This document shows, one piece after another, positions 33,481 to 43,006 of a stretch of DNA of 64,000 nucleotides; the first letter of the stretch is position 1, and each line of letters opens with the position of its first letter. The stretch spans positions 62,001 through 126,000 of the forward strand of contig JANWUV010000002.1 of the NCBI GenBank assembly GCA_025057975.1. The letters run 5' to 3'. This DNA comes from Chloracidobacterium sp. GTDB lineage: Bacteria > Acidobacteriota > Blastocatellia > Chloracidobacteriales > Chloracidobacteriaceae. A model generated the notes under the pieces. The model was not told the DNA's origin and searched no databases. It was given only the letters and a program-made list of their open reading frames with translations. The position numbers were made by a program, and so were the translations under genes.

Positions 33481-33534
33481 AAGAGTAGTTTCCAACTGGC
33501 TTTGCCCCATTAATTCAGTACCCGCTGCGCGACA

Positions 33535-34599
33535 CTAGTCCGAAAGTGCGCTAGATGTTGAGCTTTTTGGTGATGATCGTGCGCCCAACTCGGCGGTAAA
33601 GCGACAGGCAGCGTCGCCCCAGCCAAGCGCCGCATGTAGCCGGCTGCGCGGCGCGAGTAATGACGGTAAAACAGCGTCCAGCGTCGTTTGGTCAAACGCC
33701 GCACAAAGCGTACACAGATGGCGTCCCAACGCTGGTGATTTCCCTTCCGCCGCCAGCACCACCCGTGTTTGCTCTTGGAAAGAGCAAGTCCGAATTGTCG
33801 TCTCGATGACCAGCGGCGGACCGCCCAACCATGACCCAACGACGGTCAGCAAGCCCTTCAATGGCTGGATATGCGTTTTTGATAAGTCATGCTCGGCGAA
33901 GACGCCGTTACGGCCCAAGCGCTCACCGACTGTACGCGGCGCGTCGGCTACACCGCTCAAAATGTTGACAAAGAAAAACTCATTGAGTCGCCGCCCAAAG
34001 TCCTGACGAACTTGATCAATGACGGCAGTCAAATCCGTCCGTGCATCGAGTTCGGCGAGCGTTAGCGCCGCCCGAATGGTTTCAACACTCTGCGCCGTTC
34101 GCGCCACCAGCGCCAGTTCACACCAAACAGCCCAAGTTTCTTCATCCGCCGGACGCCGCCGTGCCAGACCGGTCGCGGCATTGAACCTCGCTAGCCAGTC
34201 ACTTGGCAGTTCTGCGATCTCACCCAACGCCGCAACATCCAGCGTCGGAGCGCCCGGTAAGTCCGAGCGAATGTGCTCCCACAACCGCCGGCAATCTTCA
34301 AGAAACTCGGCTTGCCGGCGAATGACAGCAGGAGCAATGGAAGGTAGGTCTTGAAATGTCAATCCGAGCGCGGACAATGGCAGCGCATACGTCAGACGCT
34401 CGCGCTCCGCCGTGGCGACCCAGTACAGAACAGCCGGCTGGAAGCCGGGGAAACGATCGGCGTCAAGTTGTTCGGATGGGCCAAAGTACAAGTCAGTGAA
34501 ACATCTTTGCCGAAACAGCGCCGCCGCGCGCTGTAGGGCGATAGCCCAACGATGAACCCTTTCAATCACATACCGCGTCGGTGGAAAGCTCTCAGCCAT
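33535..34599 (-). CDS. conserved-looking protein of unknown function
   Basis: A 354-residue soluble protein from the ATG at 34599 (MAESFPPTRYVIERVHRW). I do not recognise it. The body is alpha/beta with a Leu/Ala-rich helical centre. The C-terminal part contains a stretch GWGDAACRFTAEL, which resembles the G-D-x-x-C-x-F ending of V4R and related small-molecule-binding domains; this is weak evidence. No signal peptide or membrane segment is seen. It is transcribed in the same direction as aceE upstream, 100 bp away, but there is no functional link to suggest. Base composition is like the genome average, unlike the orphan gene on its left. Confidence 0.6.
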   Translation of the reverse strand: MAESFPPTRYVIERVHRWAIALQRAAALFRQRCFTDLYFGPSEQLDADRFPGFQPAVLYWVATAERERLTYALPLSALGLTFQDLPSIAPAVIRRQAEFLEDCRRLWEHIRSDLPGAPTLDVAALGEIAELPSDWLARFNAATGLARRRPADEETWAVWCELALVARTAQSVETIRAALTLAELDARTDLTAVIDQVRQDFGRRLNEFFFVNILSGVADAPRTVGERLGRNGVFAEHDLSKTHIQPLKGLLTVVGSWLGGPPLVIETTIRTCSFQEQTRVVLAAEGKSPALGRHLCTLCAAFDQTTLDAVLPSLLAPRSRLHAALGWGDAACRFTAELGARSSPKSSTSSALSD

Positions 34600-34699
34600 A
34601 CCGCGTCTATGCACCTACCGCGCACGCGAGATTCGCACGCCCGGCGCGCAAAGGGCGGCTTTGCTGTCTCTAGACAGCATCCCTCTGTGGAAAAATACC

Positions 34700-37375
34700 C
34701 TAGCGACCACCAACCGGTTCGAGAACGCCTGCCTCGCCGTATAGCTCCGCCCTAGCGCGAGCTACCTCGTCAAAACTCAACCGCCCCATCTCCGCTAGCT
34801 TGTAAAGCGCAGCGTATGCAATAGACGGTGCATCCACTTTGAAGTGTCGCCGCAGTTGCTCGCGGGTGTCGCTCATGCCAAAGCCGTCTGTTCCCAGCGC
34901 CAAGAACGGCTGCTTAACCCAGCGGGCGATACTGTCCGGCCACGCCTTCATAAAATCGCTGACGGCGATGACCGGGCCTTCCGCATTGGCCAACACTTTT
35001 TGAATGTAGGGCGTACGCGGCGTTTCCAACGGATGCGCCAAGTTCCAGGCCTCTACCTCAAGGGCGTCATCGCGCAAGGCCCGGTAGCTCGTCGCCGACC
35101 ATACGTCCGCCGCTACGTCATAGCGTTCAGCCAAAAGGCGCTGTGCCTCCAGCGCCTGCATCATGATTGAGCCGCTGCCGAAAAGCTGTACCGTGTGGCG
35201 CTTAGCTTCAAGGCACGGCTTGAATAGGTACAACCCGCGCAGAATGCCGTCTTCAACGCCGCGCGGCATCGCCGGCATCAGGTAATTCTCGTTGTAAACC
35301 GTGATGTAATAGAAGATGTCTTCCTGACGGTCATACATCCGCCGTAACCCCTCACGGACAATGCAGGCGACCTCGAAGTGGAACGCTGGGTCGTACTGGA
35401 GGCAGCACGGGACGGTGGAAGCTAGGATGTGACTGTGGCCGTCCTGATGCTGCAGCCCCTCGCCATTGAGCGTTGTGCGCCCAGCCGTTGCGCCGATGAG
35501 AAAACCGCGACTGCGCGCGTCACCGGCGGCCCAGATTTGGTCGCCGGTGCGCTGGAAGCCAAACATCGAGTAAAACATATAAAACGGAATCATCGGCTCG
35601 CCGTGCGTGGCGTAGGCTGTACCGGCCGCCGTAAACGACCCCATCGCCCCCGCTTCCGTAATGCCTTCTTCGAGGAGTTGGCCGTCCTTCGCCTCGCGGT
35701 AGCTAAACAGCAAGTTGGAATCCACCGGATCGTAAAGTTGTCCCTTGGCGGCATAGATGCCGATCTTTTTGAAGAGAAAATCCATCCCAAACGTCCGCGC
35801 CTCATCCGGGATAATCGGCACAATCCGCGCGCCGATGTTTTTGTCGTCGAGTAGTTTGCGCAGCAGTCGCACAAGGGCCATCGTTGTTGAAACCGGTTGC
35901 TGCGTGGCGACGCTAAACTCCGCGTACAGGTCCTCTTTCGGCAGCGTCAACGGCTTTGACCGAACAACACGCTTGGGCAGTTCGCCGCCCAACCGCCGAC
36001 GACACTCACGCAGGTACTCGACTTCAGGCGATTTCTCGCCCGGATGGTAGTAGGGCGCATCGCCCACCTTCGCGTCGGGAATCGGCAACGCCATCAGATC
36101 GCGGAATTTCTTAAGCTCGGCTTCAGTGAGTTTTTTGAGTTGATGTGCAGCGTTGCGACCCGTCGCGCTTTCGCCCAACATCCAGCCCTTGACCGTCTTG
36201 ACCAAAATCACCGTCGGTTGTCCTTGGTGTTCGACCGCCGCTTTGTAAGCCGCGTAAATCTTCAGGTGGTCATGGCCGCCGCGCCGAAGCCGCTCCAGAT
36301 CACGGTCAGACATGTGTTCAACCATAGCCAGTGTGCGCGGGTCCTTACCGAAGAAGTGGCGTCGAATGTACGCGCCGGTCTCGACGGAGTACTTCTGAAA
36401 TTCGCCGTCGAGCGTGGTGTTCATAATGTGCAGCAGCGCGCCTTCGGTGTCCTTGGCTAGCAACGGATCCCAGCGCCGGCTCCAGATGACCTTGATGACG
36501 TTCCACCCCGCCCCCCGGAAGACGGCTTCGAGTTCTTGGATGATCTTGCCGTTGCCGCGTACGGGGCCGTCAAGCCGTTGCAGGTTGCAGTTGACGACGA
36601 AAATGAGGTTGTCCAGTTCCTCGCGCGCCGCCAGCTGTAGCGCGCCCAGCGCCTCCGGCTCGTCGGTCTCGCCGTCGCCCAGAAAAGCCCAAACGCGCGA
36701 GCCGGAAGTATCCACGATGCCGCGATTGTGCAAGTAACGATTGAAGCGCGCTTGGTAAATAGCATTAATCGGCCCCAAGCCCATCGAGACCGTAGGGAAC
36801 TCCCAGAAGTTCGGCATGAGGCGCGGGTGCGGATAGCTCGATAGGCCCTTCCCTAAGACCTCACGGCGGAAGTGCTCCAGCTGTTCGACGGTCAGACGGC
36901 CTTCGAGAAACGCGCGCGCGTAAATGCCGGGCGCAGCGTGTCCTTGGTAAAAGATGTGATCGCCGGCACTGCCGCCGTCCTTGCCGCGAAAGAAGTGGTT
37001 GAAGCCGACTTCATAGAGGCTGGCCGACGAAGCGTAGGTCGCCAAATGGCCGCCGATGCCCGGAAAGTGGTGATTCGCTCGGACGACCATCGCTACGGCG
37101 TTCCACCGGACGATGCGCCGAATGCGCAACTCCATCTCTTCATCACCCGGAAACGGCGGTTCCTGCTCCGGCGAAATCGTGTTGATGTAGGGCGTCTGAA
37201 CCAGTTCCGGCAGACCGACGCGCATCAGGCGCGACTTCTTGAGCAACTTGCGCAACAAAAACTGGGCGCGTTCACGTCCTCTTTGGTTGACAACCTGTTC
37301 TAGCGCCTCCAACCATTCAGCGGTTTCTTGAGGGTCGGCGTCCGGCAACTGCTGTTTGAACTCGTCGAGGTACAT
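34700..37375 (-). CDS. aceE: pyruvate dehydrogenase E1 component, homodimeric type
   Basis: Decarboxylates pyruvate with thiamine diphosphate and passes the acetyl group to the E2 lipoyl domain. The 891-residue length is that of the single-chain AceE type rather than the alpha/beta heteromer. Diagnostic segments: FPGIGGHLATYASSASLYEVG with the active-site His pair, the thiamine-binding GDGETDEPEALG...NCNLQ motif, WSRRWDPLLAKD, and the C-terminal VIAVSDFMKAWPD. A GGAGG ribosome site lies 10 bp before the ATG. E2 and E3 genes are not adjacent, so the complex is encoded at separate loci. The divergent gene on the right begins 190 bp away. Confidence 0.95.
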   Translation of the reverse strand: MYLDEFKQQLPDADPQETAEWLEALEQVVNQRGRERAQFLLRKLLKKSRLMRVGLPELVQTPYINTISPEQEPPFPGDEEMELRIRRIVRWNAVAMVVRANHHFPGIGGHLATYASSASLYEVGFNHFFRGKDGGSAGDHIFYQGHAAPGIYARAFLEGRLTVEQLEHFRREVLGKGLSSYPHPRLMPNFWEFPTVSMGLGPINAIYQARFNRYLHNRGIVDTSGSRVWAFLGDGETDEPEALGALQLAAREELDNLIFVVNCNLQRLDGPVRGNGKIIQELEAVFRGAGWNVIKVIWSRRWDPLLAKDTEGALLHIMNTTLDGEFQKYSVETGAYIRRHFFGKDPRTLAMVEHMSDRDLERLRRGGHDHLKIYAAYKAAVEHQGQPTVILVKTVKGWMLGESATGRNAAHQLKKLTEAELKKFRDLMALPIPDAKVGDAPYYHPGEKSPEVEYLRECRRRLGGELPKRVVRSKPLTLPKEDLYAEFSVATQQPVSTTMALVRLLRKLLDDKNIGARIVPIIPDEARTFGMDFLFKKIGIYAAKGQLYDPVDSNLLFSYREAKDGQLLEEGITEAGAMGSFTAAGTAYATHGEPMIPFYMFYSMFGFQRTGDQIWAAGDARSRGFLIGATAGRTTLNGEGLQHQDGHSHILASTVPCCLQYDPAFHFEVACIVREGLRRMYDRQEDIFYYITVYNENYLMPAMPRGVEDGILRGLYLFKPCLEAKRHTVQLFGSGSIMMQALEAQRLLAERYDVAADVWSATSYRALRDDALEVEAWNLAHPLETPRTPYIQKVLANAEGPVIAVSDFMKAWPDSIARWVKQPFLALGTDGFGMSDTREQLRRHFKVDAPSIAYAALYKLAEMGRLSFDEVARARAELYGEAGVLEPVGGR

Positions 37376-37562
37376 CGGCGGGGACCTCCTCCGTACGGCA
37401 TGGTCGGACTTGTCGCGGCAGTGTCGCCCTGTGGCTTCAAGAGGTGGGCCGCTGTTTTGTACGCCAAGGTACAGTCATCCGGCAAGTGATTTGAGAGCTG
37501 AGTCTTTCTAGGAAACAACGCTGCGCCGCCCACATTGACGGCCCTTTCAGGCGTCTTTTCAC

Positions 37563-38441
37563 ATGCGGCCTATGAAGGCTAACGCGCGCACCTGTCGTCC
37601 CCGCTGGAACGTTCAGCGCAGTATGGCTTGCCACTTGTGGCTTGTTTGCCTGACGGCCTGCTTGACGGCCTGCCGGGTATATCCCGCCAACCCACCGTAC
37701 CGGCCGCTGTCCATCCCACCCGGCATGGTGTTCATTCCCGGCGGGACGTTTGTTCGGTATGACGCTGCGGGCAATGGACACCTCACAACCGTTGCGCCAT
37801 TTTTCCTTGACCGGACTGAAGTAACAAATGCTGATTTCCGGCGCTTTGTGGAGGCGACCGGCTACCAAAGTGAGGGGCGCTGGGCGCTTTACGCCACGCC
37901 TAGCCGCGACCAACATCCGGTTGTCGCCGTAACATGGAACGACGCCGTGGCCTACGCCCGCTGGGCCGGCAAGCGCTTACCGACCGAGGCCGAATGGGAG
38001 TTCGCCGCACGCGCTGGGCGACCGACGGCCCTATACGGGACGGACGGCGCCGGCGACACACCGGACGACCATGCTACTTTCGGACGCATCGTTGTTTACC
38101 CGAAACGGACGCCGTTACGCGGAATCCAAACAACGCCCGTCGGGATGTTTCCACCCAACCCGTTTGGACTCTACGACATGGCGGGCAATGCGGCGGAGTG
38201 GTGCGCCGACTGGTTTGACGCGGATTACTATGCGGTCAGTCCAATACGCCGACCGCCGGGGCCGGCGTTCGGACGCGGCCGTGTCGTACGGGGCGGCTCG
38301 TGGAACGACCGCGCGGAATATCTCAAAGTTACGCACCGCTATGGACTTCCTCCCGGCACGATCGCCTTCACGCTCGGTTTTCGCTGTGCGGCGGACATAC
38401 CACAACCACCCCGCGGAGACGTGTGGGCGTCCACACCGTAG
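37563..38441 (+). CDS. SUMF1-fold lipoprotein without catalytic cysteines
   Basis: A 292-residue protein with a basic N-terminus and a lipobox-like end of the signal sequence (LVCLTACLTAC; either Cys could be lipidated). The rest is a formylglycine-generating-enzyme fold: PPGMVFIPGGTFVRYDA, FLDRTEVTNADFRRFV, VVAVTWNDAVAYARWAGKR, LPTEAEWEFAARAG, GLYDMAGNAAEWCADW and VVRGGSWNDRAEYLK. Neither catalytic Cys after GGSW is present, so sulfatase maturation is excluded. Such lipoproteins (e.g. gliding- and secretion-associated types) often act as structural or ligand-binding factors. It is a different paralogue from the 29864 gene and not part of the duplicated repeat. ATG 37563 is the furthest start; 37623 is possible but would shorten the signal. 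Confidence 0.8.
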   Translation: MRPMKANARTCRPRWNVQRSMACHLWLVCLTACLTACRVYPANPPYRPLSIPPGMVFIPGGTFVRYDAAGNGHLTTVAPFFLDRTEVTNADFRRFVEATGYQSEGRWALYATPSRDQHPVVAVTWNDAVAYARWAGKRLPTEAEWEFAARAGRPTALYGTDGAGDTPDDHATFGRIVVYPKRTPLRGIQTTPVGMFPPNPFGLYDMAGNAAEWCADWFDADYYAVSPIRRPPGPAFGRGRVVRGGSWNDRAEYLKVTHRYGLPPGTIAFTLGFRCAADIPQPPRGDVWASTP

Positions 38442-38584
38442 GACGTTTCCCGTTTTAGGTCAAAAGCTTGCGTAGGCGCAGACCGGCTTGTACATACACC
38501 ACTTGTTCTTGACCCTAGGCTAAAAGCCGTGTCATAGCTTGGCGACAAAAACCGTTATCCCAAGCCGAATCAACCGGTTCCCCT

Positions 38585-41170
38585 ATGCCGCACGGCGTTT
38601 TGAGCGTCCGACCTGAACATTTCGTTTCAAACCGCCCCATGCTTACTCCCGGCCACTACCTGTTTGACTTGACCGGCACACTGCGTCACGCGGCGATCAT
38701 GACCGAACCCGGCAATGCGCCAGCGACCGAATCAACGGATTTTGATCTTTCGGCGGCGCTTTCCACGCCGACGTTTCCGCCGGCGCTAACCCCTCTACTC
38801 GACTTGGTGGCGCGCGGCGAGGTTACGCTCCCACGAGTCGTCACCTTTGACGCTGCAACCAGCGCGACGCTCTATCCGGTCGAATTGCACGGCGAAAAAC
38901 TCATCGCGCTAGTCATGTCCCCGTCTGACACGGCTCAACAACTCAGCCGCCAGGCCGCCGTCTTGTTGGCGACCACCCGTGACATTCACGCCGGGCGCAC
39001 TATGGAAGAAATCTTCCAGACGCTTGCCCGCGAGGCTGCGCACTTGCTTCCATTTGACCGAGCCAGCATCACGCTATTCAGAAGTGACACTAACGAGGTT
39101 GAAATTTACGCCCTTCAGGAGGATGGCTCGAGTTCGGTTCAGGTCGGCGCGGTCGTGCCGGGTGAAAATACCGCTACCGCTTGGGTCGTCCAGCATGGGC
39201 GACCGATCATCACCCCGGACATTCGACAGGAAACGCGCTTCATTGTCTATGACGACTGGCTCAAGCAGGGCTTCCGGGCCACCCTCTGTCACCCACTCAT
39301 TGTTGAAGGGCAAGTCATTGGAACGCTGAACTTCACTAGTCGCAAGGCGAACGCTTACGGCGACGACACTGTGCGCCTTGTACAACCCCTAGCGGAGCAG
39401 GCAGCGATTGCCATCCACAACGTCCGAATGCGTCAGCGCCTGACTGCCGAATCGCAACGACTCCGGCGAATTGTCGAGGTCGCCAATCAGGTCAAGCACC
39501 ATTTGAGCCTGAACACGGGTTACTTGAGCGTTTCCGAGATTCTGCGCCGGATGTGCGAGATTGCCTGCGACATGGGTTGGGCGCGGGCGTTGTTTTGCCT
39601 GCGTGACGTGGCCGCCATGTCCGCTAACGAATCGTTTATTGCCGCTTTCGCCGGCGACTTCAGCGAAGCGCAACGGATTGAACTTGATGTTCTCAAAACG
39701 CAGCGCACCTATGTCGGCGGCTTTTCGACGACGCCGGGGGCGCGTCTGTCGGGCGTCCACCGACGCATCGGCGATCATTCCTTTCTCCTTGGGCGCAATG
39801 CTGAGTCGCCGCTGCGTTTGTGGCACACAGGTCGGCAGGTCGTTGTCGTCCCGCTGGCGCTGGAAGGCAAGCTTTTCGGGACCTTCAGCGTAGATCGCGA
39901 CGGACCGCCGCCCACCACAGAAGAGGTCGAAATTCTCGAACTGCTGACGGATCACGCAACGGTCGTTCTGCACAACTCACGGCTCATCGCTCAACTTCAG
40001 GAACAGTTGGCTGAAACCCAACGCCTGCGTGAGCAGGAACGCGCCTACCACCTCCAAATGCAGCAAACCGAACGGCTGCGGGCGCTGGGCGAACTGGCGT
40101 CTGGCGTCGCCCATAACTTCAACAATGCCCTAACCATTATTCAGGGCCGACTCGGTTTACTAAGGGCGCAAACAAAGGACGACGCGACACGGCGTGCGCT
40201 GGACATCATTTACAAAGTCGCCCAAGACGCCGCCAACATTGTCAAGCGGATTCAGGACTTTGCGCGCGTCCGTCAGGATGACGCCGATTTCGAGCGACTT
40301 GATTTGAGTCAACTTGTTCAGGAAACCATCGAGGCGACGCAGCCAGAATGGGCAGCCCGCGCCAGTGGCAATCCAGTGCGCGTTCTGTGTCAAGCGCCGA
40401 CCCCGGTTCACATCCGTGGGAATCCGACCGAACTCCGCGAAGTCCTAACCAACCTTGTCTTCAACGCGCTGGACGCTATGCCGCACGGCGGCGAAATCAC
40501 CATCAATGTGTATGAGAGTGATGGAGCAGGGAAACTGGTCGTCCGCGATACCGGCGTTGGAATGACGGAAGAAACCAAGCAGCGCTTGTTCGACCCCTTT
40601 TACACGACGAAGGGTCTCCAGGGGACAGGTTTGGGACTCAGTGTTTCGCACAACATCGTGAGCCGTCACAAGGGGCGTATCGAAGTCGAAAGCGAACTGG
40701 GACGTGGAACGACGTTCACGCTAACGTTCCCGCTGGCGCCCCGCTCGCTAACGCAGGAACTACTCCCCGACGCAACAACCCTGACGCCCCCACGACGGCT
40801 GCGCATTCTGATTGTGGACGACGAGCGCCCGGTGGCGGAAACGATTAGCGACATTATCGGCTTACTTGGCCACACCGCCCACATCGAAACCAATCCATTT
40901 CAGGCGCTCCGGCGGCTTCGGGAAGAAGCCTTTGATGCGCTCTTTGTTGATCTTGGCATGCCGGATATGAACGGCTGGCAGCTTATCGCCGAAGCGCGTC
41001 GGATCGCCCCCAACTTACCTATCACCTTGGTGACGGGATGGGCGAACACCATTCGCCCGGCGGATTTGCAGGCACAACAGGTTCGAGTCATGGCCAAGCC
41101 GGTTGACATAGGCGTCGTCGAGCGCACGTTGAGCGAAATCGTAAGTGAACTCCGGGTGACGCTCCACTAG
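38585..41170 (+). CDS. hybrid sensor histidine kinase: GAF-GAF-HisKA-HATPase-receiver
   Basis: An 861-residue soluble signalling protein. Two GAF domains (about 130-285 and 300-470), the second followed by a short coiled coil, precede the kinase. The H-box ASGVAHNFNNALTII puts the phospho-acceptor at His510. The ATP-binding lid has the N-box LREVLTNLVFNALDAMPHGG, G1 VVRDTGVGM and G2 GTGLGLSVS. The C-terminal receiver contains ILIVDDERPVAE and the phospho-Asp at about 789 (FVDLGMPDMNGW). No membrane spans are seen, so the stimulus is cytoplasmic. There is no neighbouring response regulator, so output passes through the receiver or a distant phosphotransferase. Its 3' end overlaps the convergent methyltransferase gene by 156 bp. 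Internal ATGs at 38640 and 38699 are alternative starts. Confidence 0.9.
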   Translation: MPHGVLSVRPEHFVSNRPMLTPGHYLFDLTGTLRHAAIMTEPGNAPATESTDFDLSAALSTPTFPPALTPLLDLVARGEVTLPRVVTFDAATSATLYPVELHGEKLIALVMSPSDTAQQLSRQAAVLLATTRDIHAGRTMEEIFQTLAREAAHLLPFDRASITLFRSDTNEVEIYALQEDGSSSVQVGAVVPGENTATAWVVQHGRPIITPDIRQETRFIVYDDWLKQGFRATLCHPLIVEGQVIGTLNFTSRKANAYGDDTVRLVQPLAEQAAIAIHNVRMRQRLTAESQRLRRIVEVANQVKHHLSLNTGYLSVSEILRRMCEIACDMGWARALFCLRDVAAMSANESFIAAFAGDFSEAQRIELDVLKTQRTYVGGFSTTPGARLSGVHRRIGDHSFLLGRNAESPLRLWHTGRQVVVVPLALEGKLFGTFSVDRDGPPPTTEEVEILELLTDHATVVLHNSRLIAQLQEQLAETQRLREQERAYHLQMQQTERLRALGELASGVAHNFNNALTIIQGRLGLLRAQTKDDATRRALDIIYKVAQDAANIVKRIQDFARVRQDDADFERLDLSQLVQETIEATQPEWAARASGNPVRVLCQAPTPVHIRGNPTELREVLTNLVFNALDAMPHGGEITINVYESDGAGKLVVRDTGVGMTEETKQRLFDPFYTTKGLQGTGLGLSVSHNIVSRHKGRIEVESELGRGTTFTLTFPLAPRSLTQELLPDATTLTPPRRLRILIVDDERPVAETISDIIGLLGHTAHIETNPFQALRRLREEAFDALFVDLGMPDMNGWQLIAEARRIAPNLPITLVTGWANTIRPADLQAQQVRVMAKPVDIGVVERTLSEIVSELRVTLH

Positions 41171-41941
41171 CTTCCGCACCCATACACGCTTCCGAGCTGT
41201 GCAGATGAGGGAGACGCCAAGCGGCAGATTGAACCAGCGGAGCAACCACCGTTCCCCGGCCAGAAGCCACACTAACCCCTGATTGAGCCAGCCCGGCAGG
41301 GGACGCAAGTCGCTTTGGGGACGAACGCCGCGCTTCCGTAGACTTTGCCACCAGCGGAGCGCCAAAACCGGCAGGAACAACCCGCACATAAAATGACTGA
41401 GCCGCTCTACTTCAAAGCCTATGGCGGTGAGTTTATCGTGCAGTTCACGCGGAGCGTACCGGCGACGATGATGGAGGGCTTCGTCGTGGGCGCTCCAGAG
41501 GAAGCCGTAGGCAGGCACGGTGACAATGACCACGCCGCCGGGTTTACACACCCGATGCAGTTCGGCCAATGCTTTGAGGTCGTCGTCAACGTGTTCGAGG
41601 AGGTCAAGCGCCGCTACGACATCGAATGTATCATCAGCAAAGCACAGTTGCTCGGTACGGCACCGCGCAAGGGACGACAGACCGCGCCGGCGCGACCAGT
41701 GTAGGGCCTCCGTCGAGACATCCGTCCCGATAACGCGCCCGAAACCCGCTAGCATGTCGGTGTTTGCGCCTGTACCGCAACCGACATCCAGCAGCCATCG
41801 TTCCATTGACGGCTCTGTTGATAGTGACGGCGTTCGGCGCAGCGCCGCCGCCACCCAGTCGCGAACTAACAGCCGGCGACCCACAAACCACCAGTAAGTG
41901 GTTTCCAAGTCGAACATCCGGCGATATTCGTCAGGTTCCAT
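41015..41941 (-). CDS. class I SAM-dependent methyltransferase with antisense-encoded tail
   Basis: A 308-residue methyltransferase of the Methyltransf_11/23 kind. The SAM-binding motif is LLDVGCGTGANTDML, with ALDLLEHVDDDLKALAELHRVCKPGG downstream. The N-terminal ETTYWWFVGRR segment is typical of methyltransferases found next to glycosyl or lipid carrier genes. The usual domain ends near residue 257 (SLICTARKR); the remaining 51 residues are encoded entirely antisense to the receiver domain of the kinase gene. This tail is probably the result of a lost stop codon. It is the last gene of a minus-strand run with the oxidoreductase and hydrolase genes to the right. Substrate unknown. Confidence 0.8.
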   Translation of the reverse strand: MEPDEYRRMFDLETTYWWFVGRRLLVRDWVAAALRRTPSLSTEPSMERWLLDVGCGTGANTDMLAGFGRVIGTDVSTEALHWSRRRGLSSLARCRTEQLCFADDTFDVVAALDLLEHVDDDLKALAELHRVCKPGGVVIVTVPAYGFLWSAHDEALHHRRRYAPRELHDKLTAIGFEVERLSHFMCGLFLPVLALRWWQSLRKRGVRPQSDLRPLPGWLNQGLVWLLAGERWLLRWFNLPLGVSLICTARKRVWVRKLVERHPEFTYDFAQRALDDAYVNRLGHDSNLLCLQIRRANGVRPSRHQGDR

Positions 41942-42040
41942 GGCGTGAAGTTGTTCCTGGCGCGACGCGCGCCGATGTCACTCGACCAGCTCGACGTTTC
42001 CCGCCTAGCGGCGGTCGCCAAACCTGAATGGAGCATAAGC

Positions 42041-42997
42041 TTATGGAACAAGTCCAGCGCGGCGGGCGTGCGCAGCGATCGCTTCCGTCACTTGCAACGC
42101 CAGTTCGAGCGCTGCGCGGCCGGCATACCCATCTACCAGCGGGCGTCGGCCGTCTCGAACACAGGCAATGAAGTGCTCTAGTTCGGCGCGCAACGGCTCT
42201 TCAGCGACGACCGTCACCGGACGCGACGTAATGGCTGGTTGCGGCTGCGTCTTCGAAGGACGTACAACCTCTAACGCCGTGACTTGCTGCGCTAGACAAT
42301 CCACCGAAACATAGCCTCCTAGATGGAAGCAGCGCAGCTTGCGCACCTTTTCGAGCGAGACGCGGCTGGCCGTAACGTTCGCCACGCAGCCGTCAGCGAA
42401 CTCAATCCGTGCGCTGGCGATGTCCACTTTTTCCGTCAGCGCCGGGACGCCGACGGCGTGAATGGCTACTGGTGGAGCAGCGACGAACCAACGCAACAGG
42501 TCGAGGTCGTGAATCATCACGTCTGCGACAACATCAATATCCAGACTGCGCGGCGTGAAAACATTGAGGCGATCAATCTCGAAGAAGCGTGGCGTTCGAA
42601 CCAGCGCATACGCCGCTTGAAGCGCCGGGTTGAACCGCTCCAAATGACCAACCTGCAACTGGACGCCTGCCTGTTCGGCTGTTGCAATCATTTGGTCGGC
42701 TTCTTCCAGCGTCGCCGCAATGGGCTTTTCAACCAGAACATGCTTACCCTGCGACAGCAGTTCGACGGCCAGCGAACAGTGCTCGCGGGTTGGTACAGCG
42801 AGGCTGACAGCAGCGACTTTGGCGGCCAGTTCGCGCCAGTCGGCAAAGTAGGCGACGCCATAGCGATCGGCGACCGCTTGCCCCACATCAGCGCGTAGAT
42901 CGCAGACGCCGACCAAGCGAACGCCTGTCAACTCGGCGTAGAGCCGGGCATGGTGCTGTCCCAGCGCCCCGACGCCGATTACCCCGACTTCAACCAT
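42041..42997 (-). CDS. Gfo/Idh/MocA-family NAD(P)-dependent oxidoreductase
   Basis: A 318-residue two-domain oxidoreductase. The N-terminal Rossmann domain shows GVIGVGALGQHH (about residues 5-16) and the catalytic EKPIA motif near residue 91. The C-terminal domain has the DVMIHDLDLLRWF block with the second catalytic His/Asp. The sequence GHLERFNPAL is typical of the branch that acts on UDP-GlcNAc-type nucleotide sugars (GnnA-like) in lipid A clusters, but the usual lpx partners are absent, so the substrate is not assigned. It begins 9 bp after the alpha/beta hydrolase gene and ends 99 bp before the methyltransferase; the run looks like one operon. Confidence 0.85.
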   Translation of the reverse strand: MVEVGVIGVGALGQHHARLYAELTGVRLVGVCDLRADVGQAVADRYGVAYFADWRELAAKVAAVSLAVPTREHCSLAVELLSQGKHVLVEKPIAATLEEADQMIATAEQAGVQLQVGHLERFNPALQAAYALVRTPRFFEIDRLNVFTPRSLDIDVVADVMIHDLDLLRWFVAAPPVAIHAVGVPALTEKVDIASARIEFADGCVANVTASRVSLEKVRKLRCFHLGGYVSVDCLAQQVTALEVVRPSKTQPQPAITSRPVTVVAEEPLRAELEHFIACVRDGRRPLVDGYAGRAALELALQVTEAIAAHARRAGLVP

Positions 42998-43006
42998 GGC
43001 CGGTGC

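Noticed and set aside
34655-34680. Hairpin GCTGTCT/AGACAGC after aceE as a terminator
   Set aside because: The loop would be only two bases and no T-run follows in the direction of aceE transcription.
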